The notes below the pieces were generated by a model. It had not been told where the DNA came from. It did no database searches and worked only from the letters and a program-made list of their open reading frames with translations. From Flavobacterium frigoris (GTDB taxonomy: Bacteria; Bacteroidota; Bacteroidia; Flavobacteriales; Flavobacteriaceae), in contig NZ_FOFZ01000001.1 of the NCBI RefSeq assembly GCF_900111075.1, forward strand, positions 186,001-250,000: a DNA stretch of 64,000 bases, in the 5' to 3' direction. The position numbers and the translations under genes are program-made. Positions 55,401 to 63,869 of this stretch are shown piece after piece. Position 1 is the stretch's first letter, and the number at the start of each line of letters is the position of its first letter.

Positions 55401-55738
55401 TGCAGAAAATTAGTCAGTGTATCATTGACATCAGTAAAGTGCTTACCTATAATCTTAGAAGATTGCTCGTAATCTATTCCTTTTTGGAATTTGAATAATT
55501 TAAATATCGGAAATAAAATAAAGCGAAACAACAGCACTAACTCTACCGCAACGAAAGTCCAAAATAAAATCGATCTTCCCATTGGTTTGAGCCAAAGAAA
55601 ATATTCAACACTAAGCGTAAATAAAAAATACAACAATCCTAAACCGATAAAGAGCACAATTCCCCTTATCAACTCATTGGTATAATACTTCCTAATAAAT
55701 GCTTCTAACTTTTGATAAATATATTGCTTCGTTTCCAA
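52433..55738 (-). CDS. DUF4175-family large membrane protein
   Basis: 1101 residues. Two or three membrane helices near the N-terminus (about 22-42, 57-80, 150-170) precede a large extracytoplasmic beta region (200-480) and a very long lysine/glutamate/glutamine-rich coiled coil (490-780). A helical segment and a glycine/lysine-rich stretch (GMGSGKPKPGGGKGMQLPD) follow, then a C-terminal helical end. Bacteroidetes homologues are annotated DUF4175; function unknown. It overlaps ybeY by 4 bp. Confidence 0.8.
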   Translation of the reverse strand: METKQYIYQKLEAFIRKYYTNELIRGIVLFIGLGLLYFLFTLSVEYFLWLKPMGRSILFWTFVAVELVLLFRFILFPIFKLFKFQKGIDYEQSSKIIGKHFTDVNDTLTNFLQLSNADKQEQSSELLLASIDQKANALQPIPFGSAINYSSNKRYIPLAVAPILLFLVFYLSGNNAVISQSLNRVVHFNETFLPPAPFKFVLLNSNLQSEQNKDFMLKVKTVGNVVPENAMIFINGESYFMENIKSGEFQFKISKPVTDVFFHLEGNAISSDEYHLKVISVPTISNFDMHLSYPSYLNRNSEVVKGTGNAVIPEGTKVTWKINSLATENIALLDGKARFLFHKDDNSFSLSKNATQNSDYQIVTSNRHVKDHEKLNYQLTVIRDQFPSINASHAPDSLKVDRSFVLGQIGDDYGLSKLQIVYYPKNKPEVAKRGTIPIKASGYEQFLFSFPGGLAVQQGVSYEYYFEVFDNDVLHGYKSSKSSVFSNRIVTDEEKKSELIQQQNDNINSLQKSLSNQDKQLSEIDKLQKSGKEKDQFEFKDQQNVKDFIQQQQQQDEMMKQFAKKMKDNLDQLKTIPKDELKEELKKRLDKADEDLEKNQKLLEELKQLNDKLKNEELLNKLEQFKQNSKNQVKNLEQLVELTKKYYVEKKAEQLADKLDKLADKQNKLAEDEKENSADKQKKINSEFDAIQEELKDLDKDNQKLKSPIDLPNDDVVEKSISDDLKKASEELQKENKAKAKPNQKKAASKMKSMSIKMAEGLEGSEKEQMEEDVKMLRQILDNLLAFSLSQEYVMLQFRDLKRGSPSFNKNIKLQQDLKLQFKHVDDSLFSMSLRNPKIAEDITKEIGNVHYNIDKSLVSLSDAQVPKGLSHQQYAVSSANRLGDLLSDILNSTQMSLSGMGSGKPKPGGGKGMQLPDIIKKQEGLADKMKDGMEKGQKPGSGKDGKFGEGSKTGKDGSQDGGMGEGDAQALLEIYKEQKQLREALENELKKQGLGDSGQNVLEQMKQIEKQLLNKGFKNETLQKILNVKQELLKLNTAIQQQGEEKKRQSESNIREFNNQSKPLPDVLLDYLNSIEILDRQSLPLRSNFNRKVQEYFNKK

Positions 55739-55867
55739 AATTTGACATTTTTTTAATAACCAATAAATGTAGTAATTTATATTAAAGTATACTTGTTAAA
55801 AATCTGTTGTAATTACTCCAGATAATAAAAGAAACAATAATTTACTATATTTAATAAAAATTACACC

Positions 55868-56896
55868 ATGAAATATTTATTCGCATTTAGTATTCCCATT
55901 GTAGCGATGATAGGAATTTATTTTGGTGGCTTCTGGTCCTATTCTGCTTTATTGTTTGCTTTTGTATTGATTCCAATATTAGAATCAATTTTGCCCATTG
56001 ACACCAATAATTACGATAGTGACACCGTTGCAAACCGCCTAAATAATAAATTTTTTGATATATTACTAATACTAAACGTCCCTATAGTTTATGGAGGAAT
56101 TCTATTTAGTTTGTATAGAATTACAAAATATGAACTGCCAATATATGAAATTATAGGAATGACGCTAAGCCTAGGAATTATTCTGGGAGCAAACGGGATA
56201 AATGTTGCGCACGAATTAGGACATAGAACAACAATCTTTGAAAAAGTAATGGGAAAAATACTGCTGATACCAAGTCATTATACCCACTTTTTCATAGAAC
56301 ACAATCATGGGCACCACTTACATGTTTCAACTCCGGCCGATCCGTCAACGGCAAGATACAATCAAAATTTATATTCGTTCTGGATTCAAACCGTGACTGG
56401 AACATATTTGAAAGCATGGCAAATTCAAAAAAATTTAAATAAAATTGATGATCGATCATTCCTCTCCATAAAAAATGATATGTTTTGGTTTACCATTATT
56501 CAAGCGAGCTATTTAATAACAATCTATTACTTTTTTGGCTTCAAAGGATTACTATTAGCTATATTTTCGGGAATCGTTGGGTTTTTATTGCTGGAAACCA
56601 TCAACTATATTGAGCATTATGGATTAAAACGAAAGCAGCTTGCCTCTGGCAGATTTGAACGTGTAAACGAGAAACATTCCTGGAATTCTAATCATGTATT
56701 AGGACGAATCATTTTGTATGAACTCACCAGACATAGTGATCACCATTATAAGTCTCAAAAAAAATATCAAATTTTAGAATACCATGACCTGTCTCCACAG
56801 ATGCCTTATGGGTATCCAACATCTATGGTCTTATCATTTTTTCCACCACTTTGGTTTGCTGTCATGAACAAACGAATACCTGTAAATATGAAGTAA
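55868..56896 (+). CDS. AlkB-type membrane alkane hydroxylase / fatty-acid desaturase-like enzyme
   Basis: 342 residues with about six membrane helices and all histidine boxes of the AlkB family: NVAHELGHR (HELGH at 115-119), EHNHGHHLHV (144-153), NYIEHYGL and RHSDHHYK (288 onward). These bind a di-iron centre that hydroxylates the terminal carbon of alkanes or related chains with a rubredoxin partner, which is not seen here. The substrate is unproven. Confidence 0.88.
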   Translation: MKYLFAFSIPIVAMIGIYFGGFWSYSALLFAFVLIPILESILPIDTNNYDSDTVANRLNNKFFDILLILNVPIVYGGILFSLYRITKYELPIYEIIGMTLSLGIILGANGINVAHELGHRTTIFEKVMGKILLIPSHYTHFFIEHNHGHHLHVSTPADPSTARYNQNLYSFWIQTVTGTYLKAWQIQKNLNKIDDRSFLSIKNDMFWFTIIQASYLITIYYFFGFKGLLLAIFSGIVGFLLLETINYIEHYGLKRKQLASGRFERVNEKHSWNSNHVLGRIILYELTRHSDHHYKSQKKYQILEYHDLSPQMPYGYPTSMVLSFFPPLWFAVMNKRIPVNMK

Positions 56897-56912
56897 TGAA
56901 TAGAAATAGAAT

Positions 56913-56920
56913 TATATTTG
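56913..56920 (+). promoter_or_regulatory. Putative -7 element of gltX
   Basis: TATATTTG, matching TAnnTTTG, 16 nt before the gltX start and 16 nt after the alkB stop. No good TTG at the expected distance, so moderate support. Confidence 0.45.
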
Positions 56921-56936
56921 CAAAAAATCAATTATA

Positions 56937-58442
56937 ATGTCTAAACAAGTTCGGGTGCGTTTTGCACCAAGTCCAACTGGACCATTACATATTGGCGGAG
57001 TGCGTACCGCCCTATTCAATTATTTGTTTGCCAAGAAAAATAAGGGTATTTTCTTTTTACGTATTGAAGATACAGATCAAAACCGTTTCGTTCCAGGTGC
57101 TGAAGCGTATATTTTGGAAGCATTAGAATGGTTAGGAATTTCTCCTGATGAAACAATAGGAATAAATGAAAAATTTGGTCCTTACCGTCAAAGCGAAAGA
57201 AAACCTTTGTACAGAGAATATGCTGATCAATTAATCGATACGGGTTGGGCATATTATGCTTTTGACTCCGCTGAAGTACTTGATGCAGCAAGAAAAGAAC
57301 AAGAAGAACAAGGGAACACCTTTATTTACAATCATACCAATAGAGAATTACTAGATACTTCTTTGGTAATTTCTGCAGAAGAAACGGCCAAAAGAATCGC
57401 GAACGGTGATGCTTATGTAATCCGTTTTAAAACTCCAGTGGGTGAAACATTGCATTTACAAGATATCATTCGTGGTGATGTGAAATTTGAAACCAGTTTA
57501 CTAGATGACAAAGTATTGTTTAAAAGTGACGGAATGCCAACGTACCATCTAGCTAATATTGTCGATGATCATTTAATGGAAACATCGCATGTTATTCGTG
57601 GAGAAGAATGGTTGCCTTCTATGCCGCTACACGTTCTATTGTACAGAGCATTTGGTTGGGATGCACCAGAATTTGCACACCTACCCTTGATCTTGAAACC
57701 AATTGGAAACGGAAAATTATCCAAACGAGATGGAGATAAACTAGGATTCCCTGTATTTCCTTTAGAATGGAAAACGGAAGAAGCAATTTCATCAGGCTAT
57801 AGAGAAAAAGGATTTTTCCCGGAAGCAGTACTAAACTTCCTTGCTTTATTAGGGTGGAACGATGGAACAGACAAGGAGATATACACTTTGGAAGAACTAG
57901 TAGAAGCTTTTGATTTAAACCGTGTTCATAAAGCAGGCGCTAAATTTGATCCTGAAAAAAATAAATGGTTCAACCACCAATATCTAATCAAGCAAAAAGA
58001 CGATGATTTGGCAAAAGCCTTCGCTCCTATTGTTGCTGAAAAAGGTATTTCTACTTCTGAAAATCAATTGACAAAAATCGTTAGTCTAATAAAAGAAAGA
58101 GCTAATTTCACTTCAGAATTTTGGGATCTGAGTGATTTCTTTTTTGTTGCACCAATAGCATACGATGAAAAAGCAAGCAAAAACTGGAAAGCAGAAACGC
58201 CAGCATTAATGCAAGAACTGATTTCTGTGCTGGAAGAAATAACTGATTTCACTTCAACCAACATCGAAACTATAGTAAAAGACTGGCTGGTGATAAACGA
58301 AATTGGAATGGGAAAAGTAATGCAACCTTTCCGCTTGAGTTTGGTTGGTGCTTTAAAAGGCCCGCACCTATTTGACATTGTGGAACTCATTGGGAAAAAA
58401 GAAACAATTACCAGAATTGAAAAAGCCATAATTACTTTATAA
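56937..58442 (+). CDS. gltX: Glutamate--tRNA ligase
   Basis: 501 residues. FAPSPTGPLHIGGVRTALFN carries the HIGH motif, GKLSKRDGDK the KMSKS motif, and LRIEDTDQNRFVPGAEAYIL the GluRS signature. It charges tRNA-Glu. A terminator follows immediately. Confidence 0.96.
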   Translation: MSKQVRVRFAPSPTGPLHIGGVRTALFNYLFAKKNKGIFFLRIEDTDQNRFVPGAEAYILEALEWLGISPDETIGINEKFGPYRQSERKPLYREYADQLIDTGWAYYAFDSAEVLDAARKEQEEQGNTFIYNHTNRELLDTSLVISAEETAKRIANGDAYVIRFKTPVGETLHLQDIIRGDVKFETSLLDDKVLFKSDGMPTYHLANIVDDHLMETSHVIRGEEWLPSMPLHVLLYRAFGWDAPEFAHLPLILKPIGNGKLSKRDGDKLGFPVFPLEWKTEEAISSGYREKGFFPEAVLNFLALLGWNDGTDKEIYTLEELVEAFDLNRVHKAGAKFDPEKNKWFNHQYLIKQKDDDLAKAFAPIVAEKGISTSENQLTKIVSLIKERANFTSEFWDLSDFFFVAPIAYDEKASKNWKAETPALMQELISVLEEITDFTSTNIETIVKDWLVINEIGMGKVMQPFRLSLVGALKGPHLFDIVELIGKKETITRIEKAIITL

Positions 58443-58444
58443 AA

Positions 58445-58478
58445 AAACAAGCCTCCGTCTAATACGGAGGCTTGTTTT
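58445..58478 (+). terminator. Terminator of gltX
   Basis: Stem AAACAAGCCTCCGT / ACGGAGGCTTGTTT with a 5-nt loop, flanked by A and T runs; it may work on both strands. Confidence 0.9.
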
Positions 58479-58635
58479 ATTTATCGGCAATCCTATTTCC
58501 TTTGCATTATGCGATGTATAATCAAAATTACGTTTGATGTACAATAAAGCTTTTTAACATTATTTCATTAAACATTAATCAACCAAAGTTTTTTTGTAAT
58601 TTAACGGTAATTTATTAACCTAAATAATAACACTT

Positions 58636-59619
58636 ATGAATATTACCTTAATTATCCTTCTCGTTATTGGATTATTTATTTTCATGTCTTCTTTTTTTAC
58701 TGTGAAGCAGCAAACCTCAGTTATCATCGAACGATTTGGTAAATTTCACAGCGTCAGACATTCAGGACTACAACTAAAAATTCCACTAATTGATAGAGTC
58801 GCAGGACGAGCAAATCTAAAGATCCAACAATTAGATGTAATTATAGAAACCAAAACTAAAGACAATGTTTTTGTTAAACTAAAAGTTTCTGTTCAATTTA
58901 TGGTAGTCAAAGAAACGGTCTATGATGCCTTTTATAAACTGGAATATGCGCATGACCAAATTACTTCTTATGTCTTTGATGTAGTACGCGCCGAAGTTCC
59001 AAAATTGAAATTAGATGATGTTTTTGAAAGAAAAGATGATATCGCCATTGCTGTAAAAAGAGAGTTGAACGAAGCGATGACCACTTACGGTTATACAATT
59101 ATTAACACTTTGGTAACTGATATAGATCCAGATATTCAAGTCAAAAATGCCATGAATAGAATAAATGCTGCTGATCGAGAAAAAACCGTAGCAGAATTTG
59201 AAGCGGAAGCATCACGAATTAGAATTGTAGCTAAAGCGAAAGCAGAAGCAGAAAGCAAACGCTTACAAGGGCAAGGTATTGCAGATCAAAGAAGAGAGAT
59301 TGCTAGAGGACTAGTAGAAAGTGTAGATGTACTGAATAGAGTTGGTATCAATTCTCAGGAAGCTTCAGCTTTAATTGTGGTTACACAACATTATGACACC
59401 TTACAAGCCATTGGTGCAGATACCAACTCTAACTTAATCTTATTACCTAATTCGCCACAAGCTGGTAGCGACATGTTAAATAATATGGTTGCCAGTTTTA
59501 CCGCTAGTAACATGGTAGGAGAATCTATGAAAAAAGGAAGTCGAAAAGAGAAGACAAAAACTCAAAAAATTCTTCCCATAGAAGAAAAAGAAGAAGAAAG
59601 TCCTGAAACGGAAGAATAA
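58636..59619 (+). CDS. SPFH/band 7 (stomatin-like) membrane protein
   Basis: 327 residues: one N-terminal membrane helix (about 4-22), then the SPFH domain (TVKQQTSVIIERFGKFHSVR, GLQLKIPLIDRVAGR), a coiled-coil segment rich in alanine and glutamate (AEFEAEASRIRIVAKAKAEA), and a charged tail. Such proteins form oligomeric scaffolds in membrane microdomains and often control proteases. A strong terminator follows. Confidence 0.9.
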   Translation: MNITLIILLVIGLFIFMSSFFTVKQQTSVIIERFGKFHSVRHSGLQLKIPLIDRVAGRANLKIQQLDVIIETKTKDNVFVKLKVSVQFMVVKETVYDAFYKLEYAHDQITSYVFDVVRAEVPKLKLDDVFERKDDIAIAVKRELNEAMTTYGYTIINTLVTDIDPDIQVKNAMNRINAADREKTVAEFEAEASRIRIVAKAKAEAESKRLQGQGIADQRREIARGLVESVDVLNRVGINSQEASALIVVTQHYDTLQAIGADTNSNLILLPNSPQAGSDMLNNMVASFTASNMVGESMKKGSRKEKTKTQKILPIEEKEEESPETEE

Positions 59620-59635
59620 AACTTATTATTATAAC

Positions 59636-59664
59636 AAAAAAGAGGCTTTTCAGCCTCTTTTTTT
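59636..59664. terminator. Bidirectional terminator
   Basis: Stem AAAAAAGAGGCT / AGCCTCTTTTTT with a 4-nt loop. It ends the SPFH gene and overlaps the stop of the opposite gene (59650). Confidence 0.88.
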
Positions 59665-59901
59665 ATCGATTATCCATTTGATTATAAATGGAACTGCCAC
59701 ATTTAATATGGTTCCGTATGAACCGGTAAAGGCCGATTTAAAAGAGCCTAGGAAATTGTTTAACAAATGGTGCGGAGTTATACTTTCCTTCGTTTTATAG
59801 TAACCCAAAACGATTTTTTGATAACTAATTTCTTTTTCAATCTTTAAAATCTCCAGTTCCCTGTCAATTTGAGCGTACGATGAATATTTTTTAGGTCCCA
59901 T
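59650..59901 (-). CDS. DUF6327-like small protein
   Basis: 83 residues: a short helical N-terminus (YSSYAQIDRELEILKIEKEI), then a hydrophobic end (TILNVAVPFIIKWIIDKKRG) that could touch the membrane. It follows the holin-like and YtxH genes in one unit, a trio that recurs in flavobacteria. Function unknown, probably envelope stress. Confidence 0.7.
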   Translation of the reverse strand: MGPKKYSSYAQIDRELEILKIEKEISYQKIVLGYYKTKESITPHHLLNNFLGSFKSAFTGSYGTILNVAVPFIIKWIIDKKRG

Positions 59902-59909
59902 AATCTAGT

Positions 59910-60260
59910 TTAGTCGTTAAAAAATATATCTGAAAATTTCTCTAATAAAGGTCCTTCCACTATCTTGTCTCTAACTAAAAATAAAAGTCCCGTAGCAAGA
60001 AGATAAAACACTCCAATAATTAGAAATCCAAAAGGATAACTATCAAAATAATTTCCAATAGCAAAAGCCAAAGCTAAAGAAAGGAATAATAAAACCATAC
60101 TGAAACCTAAAAGTATCAAAGAAAACTTTAAAATCGTCGTCGTTGATTTCATCGCCATTTTGAAAGTTCTCAATTTATAATAGGCTAAATTATTTTCAAT
60201 ATACGCTTGCGCCTGTTCTTGAATATCTTCAACGTTCTCCTTTATTTCTTCAAATGCCAT
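59910..60260 (-). CDS. Phage holin family-like (DUF1469-type) membrane protein
   Basis: 116 residues with two membrane helices (about 43-68 and 77-100: FSLILLGFSMVLLFLSLALA, YPFGFLIIGVFYLLATGLLF). The N-terminus is a charged helix. It is the middle gene of the trio; despite the family name no phage context is present. Confidence 0.75.
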   Translation of the reverse strand: MAFEEIKENVEDIQEQAQAYIENNLAYYKLRTFKMAMKSTTTILKFSLILLGFSMVLLFLSLALAFAIGNYFDSYPFGFLIIGVFYLLATGLLFLVRDKIVEGPLLEKFSDIFFND

Positions 60261-60297
60261 ATACTATTTATTTATTTTAAAATTTAAAGCTTCTTCA

Positions 60298-60627
60298 TTA
60301 TTTTTGAAGTTTTGCATTTTTCTCTTTTAGCTCTGCTAATTTATTTTCTAAGAAACTAATTACATCTTCGGTTTTATGACTCATACTTGAAAGTAAATCG
60401 TCATAACTTCCTTCAAAATCAAATTTTGTAGTAGAGAATTTTGTTTTTACTTCATCTGACAGTTCCTCATACTTTTTTTGTAGATCCTTTTGAGCATCTT
60501 TGTAACCATCTTTAATTTTTACTCTTGTTCTTGAACCTTTATCTGGAGCAAATAAAATTCCAACACCAGCTCCAATAGCTGCTCCAGTTAAAATTGCTAA
60601 AATCGTATTTCCTGTATTCTTTGACAT
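60298..60627 (-). CDS. YtxH domain-containing protein
   Basis: 109 residues: a glycine-rich membrane segment (AILTGAAIGAGVGILFAPDK) followed by KGSRTRVKIKDGYKDAQKDL and a coiled coil, the YtxH pattern linked to general stress. First gene of the trio. Confidence 0.85.
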   Translation of the reverse strand: MSKNTGNTILAILTGAAIGAGVGILFAPDKGSRTRVKIKDGYKDAQKDLQKKYEELSDEVKTKFSTTKFDFEGSYDDLLSSMSHKTEDVISFLENKLAELKEKNAKLQK

Positions 60628-60874
60628 AACTAGTTATATTTAATTAATAATATCATAAAGATACAAATTTTATTAACAAGGAAATGTTAACAAGCTATTA
60701 AAGTAGTTTAATTAAGGCTTAAAACTTATATAAAGCCTACTACTCACTGAAAACAACACAGGTTATACTGTAGAATACTTTAAAAATAAAATTAGCTTAA
60801 TCAAGCGCTATATAAGCCGTTTTTAATAAATAAAAACAATTAAGATATATTATTTAATAGGTTTTAACAATAAT

Positions 60875-60900
60875 AAAAAAACACCTTAAGTAGGCGTTTT
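60875..60900 (-). terminator. Terminator of glnS
   Basis: On the minus strand AAAACGCCT pairs with AGGTGTTTT (one wobble) and a T-run follows. The rest of 60628-60934 is AT-rich with no gene. Confidence 0.7.
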
Positions 60901-60934
60901 AGTATTGTTAAAATTTATTCTTTGAAAAATAAAT

Positions 60935-63037
60935 CTATAGTTCCAAATCATTTAATAAATATGAAATTTTTTCATTTTTCTCTGTATTTCTCAATTCTGT
61001 AAGTTGATTTTTAAATTCATCAAAATTAACAGCATCCGCACTTAAATTCTGAATTGCTACAATTCTAACCGCAGCCAATTGGCTTTTTAAAGACATGGTA
61101 TATAATTTTGTCAAAACTTCCTTTTCGACATCCTTTGCTTGTACTTTATCAGAATGCAATAAAATTAAATTGGCAAACAATAAGGAGTTATTATCATTCT
61201 TTACATTTTTGACAACTGTTTGATTAATCAAACTAAAGTTATCAATACTTTTTATATTAGAAACGATATTTTCCAACATTAAATCAGCATTAGAAACATC
61301 TTTTTCTTTAACATATTTATTGATTTCCTTTTGTGTATTCATCAATAAATTACTTTCTTTCTTGCCTTTTTCTTCCCAAGCATCTTTAAGTCCAACTGTT
61401 TTATTGAAAACTAGTTTACCTTCTCTACTATCTTTATCTGTATTGAAATAACCCAAACGTTGGAATTGAAATTTATCTCCAGCGGTACTAGAAGCTAAAC
61501 CTGGTTCTACAAAACCTTTTACTATTTCGAGAGAATTAGTATTCATAAATTCCAAAAAGTTCTTTTCTTTATGACTGTCTGGCGCTTCATCAATAAACAA
61601 ACGATCGTACAAACGAACTTCTGCTTCAATGGCATGTTTTATGGAAACCCAATGCAAGGTTCCAGCTACTTTTCGTTGAGAAGCTTCACTCCCACTCCCG
61701 CTTCGGCTATCTTCATCATAAGTAACATGGATTTCAGTAATAGTACCTTCACTGTCTTTTACAACACTTTCACCTTTAATGATATATGCATTTTTAAGAC
61801 GAACTTCATTCCCGATACTTAAACGGAAAAATTTAGCTGGAGCCACTTCAAGAAAATCTTCTCTTTCTATGTATAATTCACGAGAAAAAGGCAATTTTCT
61901 AAAACCTGCAGCATCATCTTCCTGGTTGTTTTCGGCATCTAATGACTCTTCTTTATCTTCAGGATAATTAGTAATTACTAATTTAACTGGGTCTAAAACT
62001 GCCATTACTCGAGGCGCTGTTTTATTTAAATCTTCACGAAGACAAAATTCTAAAAGCGATACATCAATTACATTTTCCCGTTTTGCAACACCTATGATAT
62101 CACAAAATTTACGGATAGAAGCAGCAGTATACCCTCTTCTTCTTAAACCAGAAATCGTAGGCATTCTAGGATCATCCCATCCATTAACTATCTTTTCCTG
62201 AACCAATTGCAATAACTTTCGCTTACTCATTACCGTGTAATTCAGGTTTAAACGAGCAAATTCATATTGATGTGGTCTCACCTTATTTTTATCATAAATT
62301 TGGTCCAAAAACCAATCGTATAACTCACGGTGCATCACAAATTCTAATGTACATATTGAATGCGAAATTTGCTCCACATAATCACTTTCGCCATGAGCGT
62401 AGTCATACATCGGATAAATTTTCCAATCATTTCCTGTTCTATGATGATGACGGTGTAAAACGCGGTACATTAAAGGGTCGCGCATCAACATATTTGTTGA
62501 TGACATATCTATTTTGGCACGTAAAACATGGCTCCCTTCTGGGTAATCTCCATTTTTCATTGCTTCGAATAAAGCTAAATTATCAGCTACAGAACGGTTT
62601 CTATAAGGACCGTCTACTCCAGGTTGCGTAGGTGATCCTTTTTGAATAGCCATATCTTCAGAAGACTGACTGTCTACATAAGCTTTATTGTTTTTAATCA
62701 TTTCAACCGCCCAATCATACAGCTGCTGAAAGTAATCAGAAGAATATCGTTCTTCAGTCCAATTATATCCTAACCATAGTAAATCCTCTTTTATGGCATC
62801 AACATATTCCTGCTCTTCTTTAGCGGGATTAGTATCATCAAAACGTAGATTAACTGGGGCATTGTACTTTAATCCCAAACCAAAATTTAGACAAATCGAT
62901 TTAGCGTGACCGATATGCAAATAGCCGTTTGGCTCCGGCGGAAAACGAAAACGAAGTTGCTCCTTTGGAAAACCATTTGCTAAGCTTTCTTCTATAATCT
63001 GTTCTATAAAGTGAAGTGATTTTTCTTCTGTAGACAT
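60935..63037 (-). CDS. glnS: Glutamine--tRNA ligase with C-terminal extension
   Basis: 700 residues. FRFPPEPNGYLHIGHAKSIC holds HIGH, and NLNYTVMSKRKLLQLVQEKI holds the KMSKS equivalent (VMSKR). The GlnRS core ends near residue 560 (FNKTVGLKDAWEEK). The last 140 residues are helical (YTMSLKSQLAAVRIVAIQNL), longer than E. coli GlnRS; Bacteroidetes enzymes are often labelled as YqeY fusions, but I cannot confirm that domain here. Confidence 0.93.
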   Translation of the reverse strand: MSTEEKSLHFIEQIIEESLANGFPKEQLRFRFPPEPNGYLHIGHAKSICLNFGLGLKYNAPVNLRFDDTNPAKEEQEYVDAIKEDLLWLGYNWTEERYSSDYFQQLYDWAVEMIKNNKAYVDSQSSEDMAIQKGSPTQPGVDGPYRNRSVADNLALFEAMKNGDYPEGSHVLRAKIDMSSTNMLMRDPLMYRVLHRHHHRTGNDWKIYPMYDYAHGESDYVEQISHSICTLEFVMHRELYDWFLDQIYDKNKVRPHQYEFARLNLNYTVMSKRKLLQLVQEKIVNGWDDPRMPTISGLRRRGYTAASIRKFCDIIGVAKRENVIDVSLLEFCLREDLNKTAPRVMAVLDPVKLVITNYPEDKEESLDAENNQEDDAAGFRKLPFSRELYIEREDFLEVAPAKFFRLSIGNEVRLKNAYIIKGESVVKDSEGTITEIHVTYDEDSRSGSGSEASQRKVAGTLHWVSIKHAIEAEVRLYDRLFIDEAPDSHKEKNFLEFMNTNSLEIVKGFVEPGLASSTAGDKFQFQRLGYFNTDKDSREGKLVFNKTVGLKDAWEEKGKKESNLLMNTQKEINKYVKEKDVSNADLMLENIVSNIKSIDNFSLINQTVVKNVKNDNNSLLFANLILLHSDKVQAKDVEKEVLTKLYTMSLKSQLAAVRIVAIQNLSADAVNFDEFKNQLTELRNTEKNEKISYLLNDLEL

Positions 63038-63183
63038 AATGTTGTATTAAAGTAGCAAAGTTATCAAAATTGTTGGTTAAAAAGCGAATCCATGATTTGG
63101 TTATTTGTTATTAGGCTAATAAAATTCAAATATTTCGTACTTTTATAAAATAAAAAACAAGCTAATAAAAGACGATACTCAAA

Positions 63184-63543
63184 ATGGGAACTATTAAATT
63201 AAAAAATATCCGCACCTACTCTTATCATGGTTGCCTGATCGAAGAAGGAAAAATTGGTTCCGATTATTCGATTGACCTAGAAATAAAAACCGATTTACGT
63301 AAATCTTGTCTGTCAGATGACCTGCATGATACTGTAGATTATGTCTTGTTGAATAGAATTGTAGTCGAAGAAATGGAAATTCGCTCTCACTTACTCGAAC
63401 ATGTGGCACAAAGGATAATTACACGCGTCTTTGGTGAAATTCCAGAAGTATCTAGAATACTATTAGGAGTGTCAAAATTAAATCCTCCTATTGGTGGTGA
63501 TGTTGAAGCGGTTACTGTAGAATTAGAAGAATACAGAAGTTGA
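63184..63543 (+). CDS. folB: Dihydroneopterin aldolase
   Basis: 119 residues. IRTYSYHGCLIEEGKIGSDY has the FolB N-terminal signature; HLLEHVAQRIITRVFGEIPE contains the LLEH-type active-site helix. It makes 6-hydroxymethyl-dihydropterin in folate synthesis. A TACTTTTA element at 63138-63145 may be the -7 box. Divergent from glnS. Confidence 0.92.
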   Translation: MGTIKLKNIRTYSYHGCLIEEGKIGSDYSIDLEIKTDLRKSCLSDDLHDTVDYVLLNRIVVEEMEIRSHLLEHVAQRIITRVFGEIPEVSRILLGVSKLNPPIGGDVEAVTVELEEYRS

Positions 63544-63645
63544 AACCTTTGCTTATACTTAAAATTAAAAAGTGTTTTATAGTCAAAAAAGAATATTTTT
63601 TTAAAACTTTTAAACTTTAAACTTTAAAACTCTAAACTTTTTAAG

Positions 63646-63653
63646 TACTTTTG
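63646..63653 (+). promoter_or_regulatory. -7 element of tRNA-Cys
   Basis: TACTTTTG, a match to TAnnTTTG, 17 nt before the tRNA. No TTG is seen at the normal -33 distance. Confidence 0.5.
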
Positions 63654-63670
63654 CCATCCATTCAATAAAT

Positions 63671-63741
63671 GGCGTCGTGGCCGAGTGGCTAGGCTGGGCT
63701 CTGCAAAAGCTCCTACTGCGGTTCGAATCCGCACGATGCCT
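63671..63741 (+). tRNA. tRNA-Cys (GCA)
   Basis: 71 nt. The acceptor arm GGCGTCG pairs with CGATGCC (one G-T), the D arm is GGCCGAGTGGCTAGGC, the anticodon loop CTGCAAA gives anticodon GCA, the T arm is TGCGGTTCGAATCCGCA, and the discriminator base is T, typical for tRNA-Cys. CCA is not encoded. Confidence 0.93.
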
Positions 63742-63744
63742 CTA

Positions 63745-63774
63745 AAACCTTCAAGGAAACTTGGAGGTTTTTTT
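63745..63774 (+). terminator. Terminator of tRNA-Cys
   Basis: AACCTTCAAG pairs with CTTGGAGGTT (one wobble), followed by a run of seven T. Confidence 0.8.
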
Positions 63775-63808
63775 ATGTTCCATTTTTTAGAAAAATTTAT
63801 TAAAGGTA

Positions 63809-63869
63809 GGTTCGAATACGCACCATGCCTCTATAACCTTCAAGAAAACTTGGCGGTTTTTTTATGTTT
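63809..63869 (+). repeat. Duplicated 3' end of tRNA-Cys with its terminator
   Basis: Repeats the sequence from the T loop through the terminator of the tRNA (63720-63780) with about five mismatches: GGTTCGAATACGCACCATGC, CTCTATAACCTTCAAG, CTTGGCGGTTTTTTT. Direct repeats 89 bp apart. Could be an old tRNA duplication or a vestigial attachment site. Beyond it, 63870-64000 shows no gene. Confidence 0.75.
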
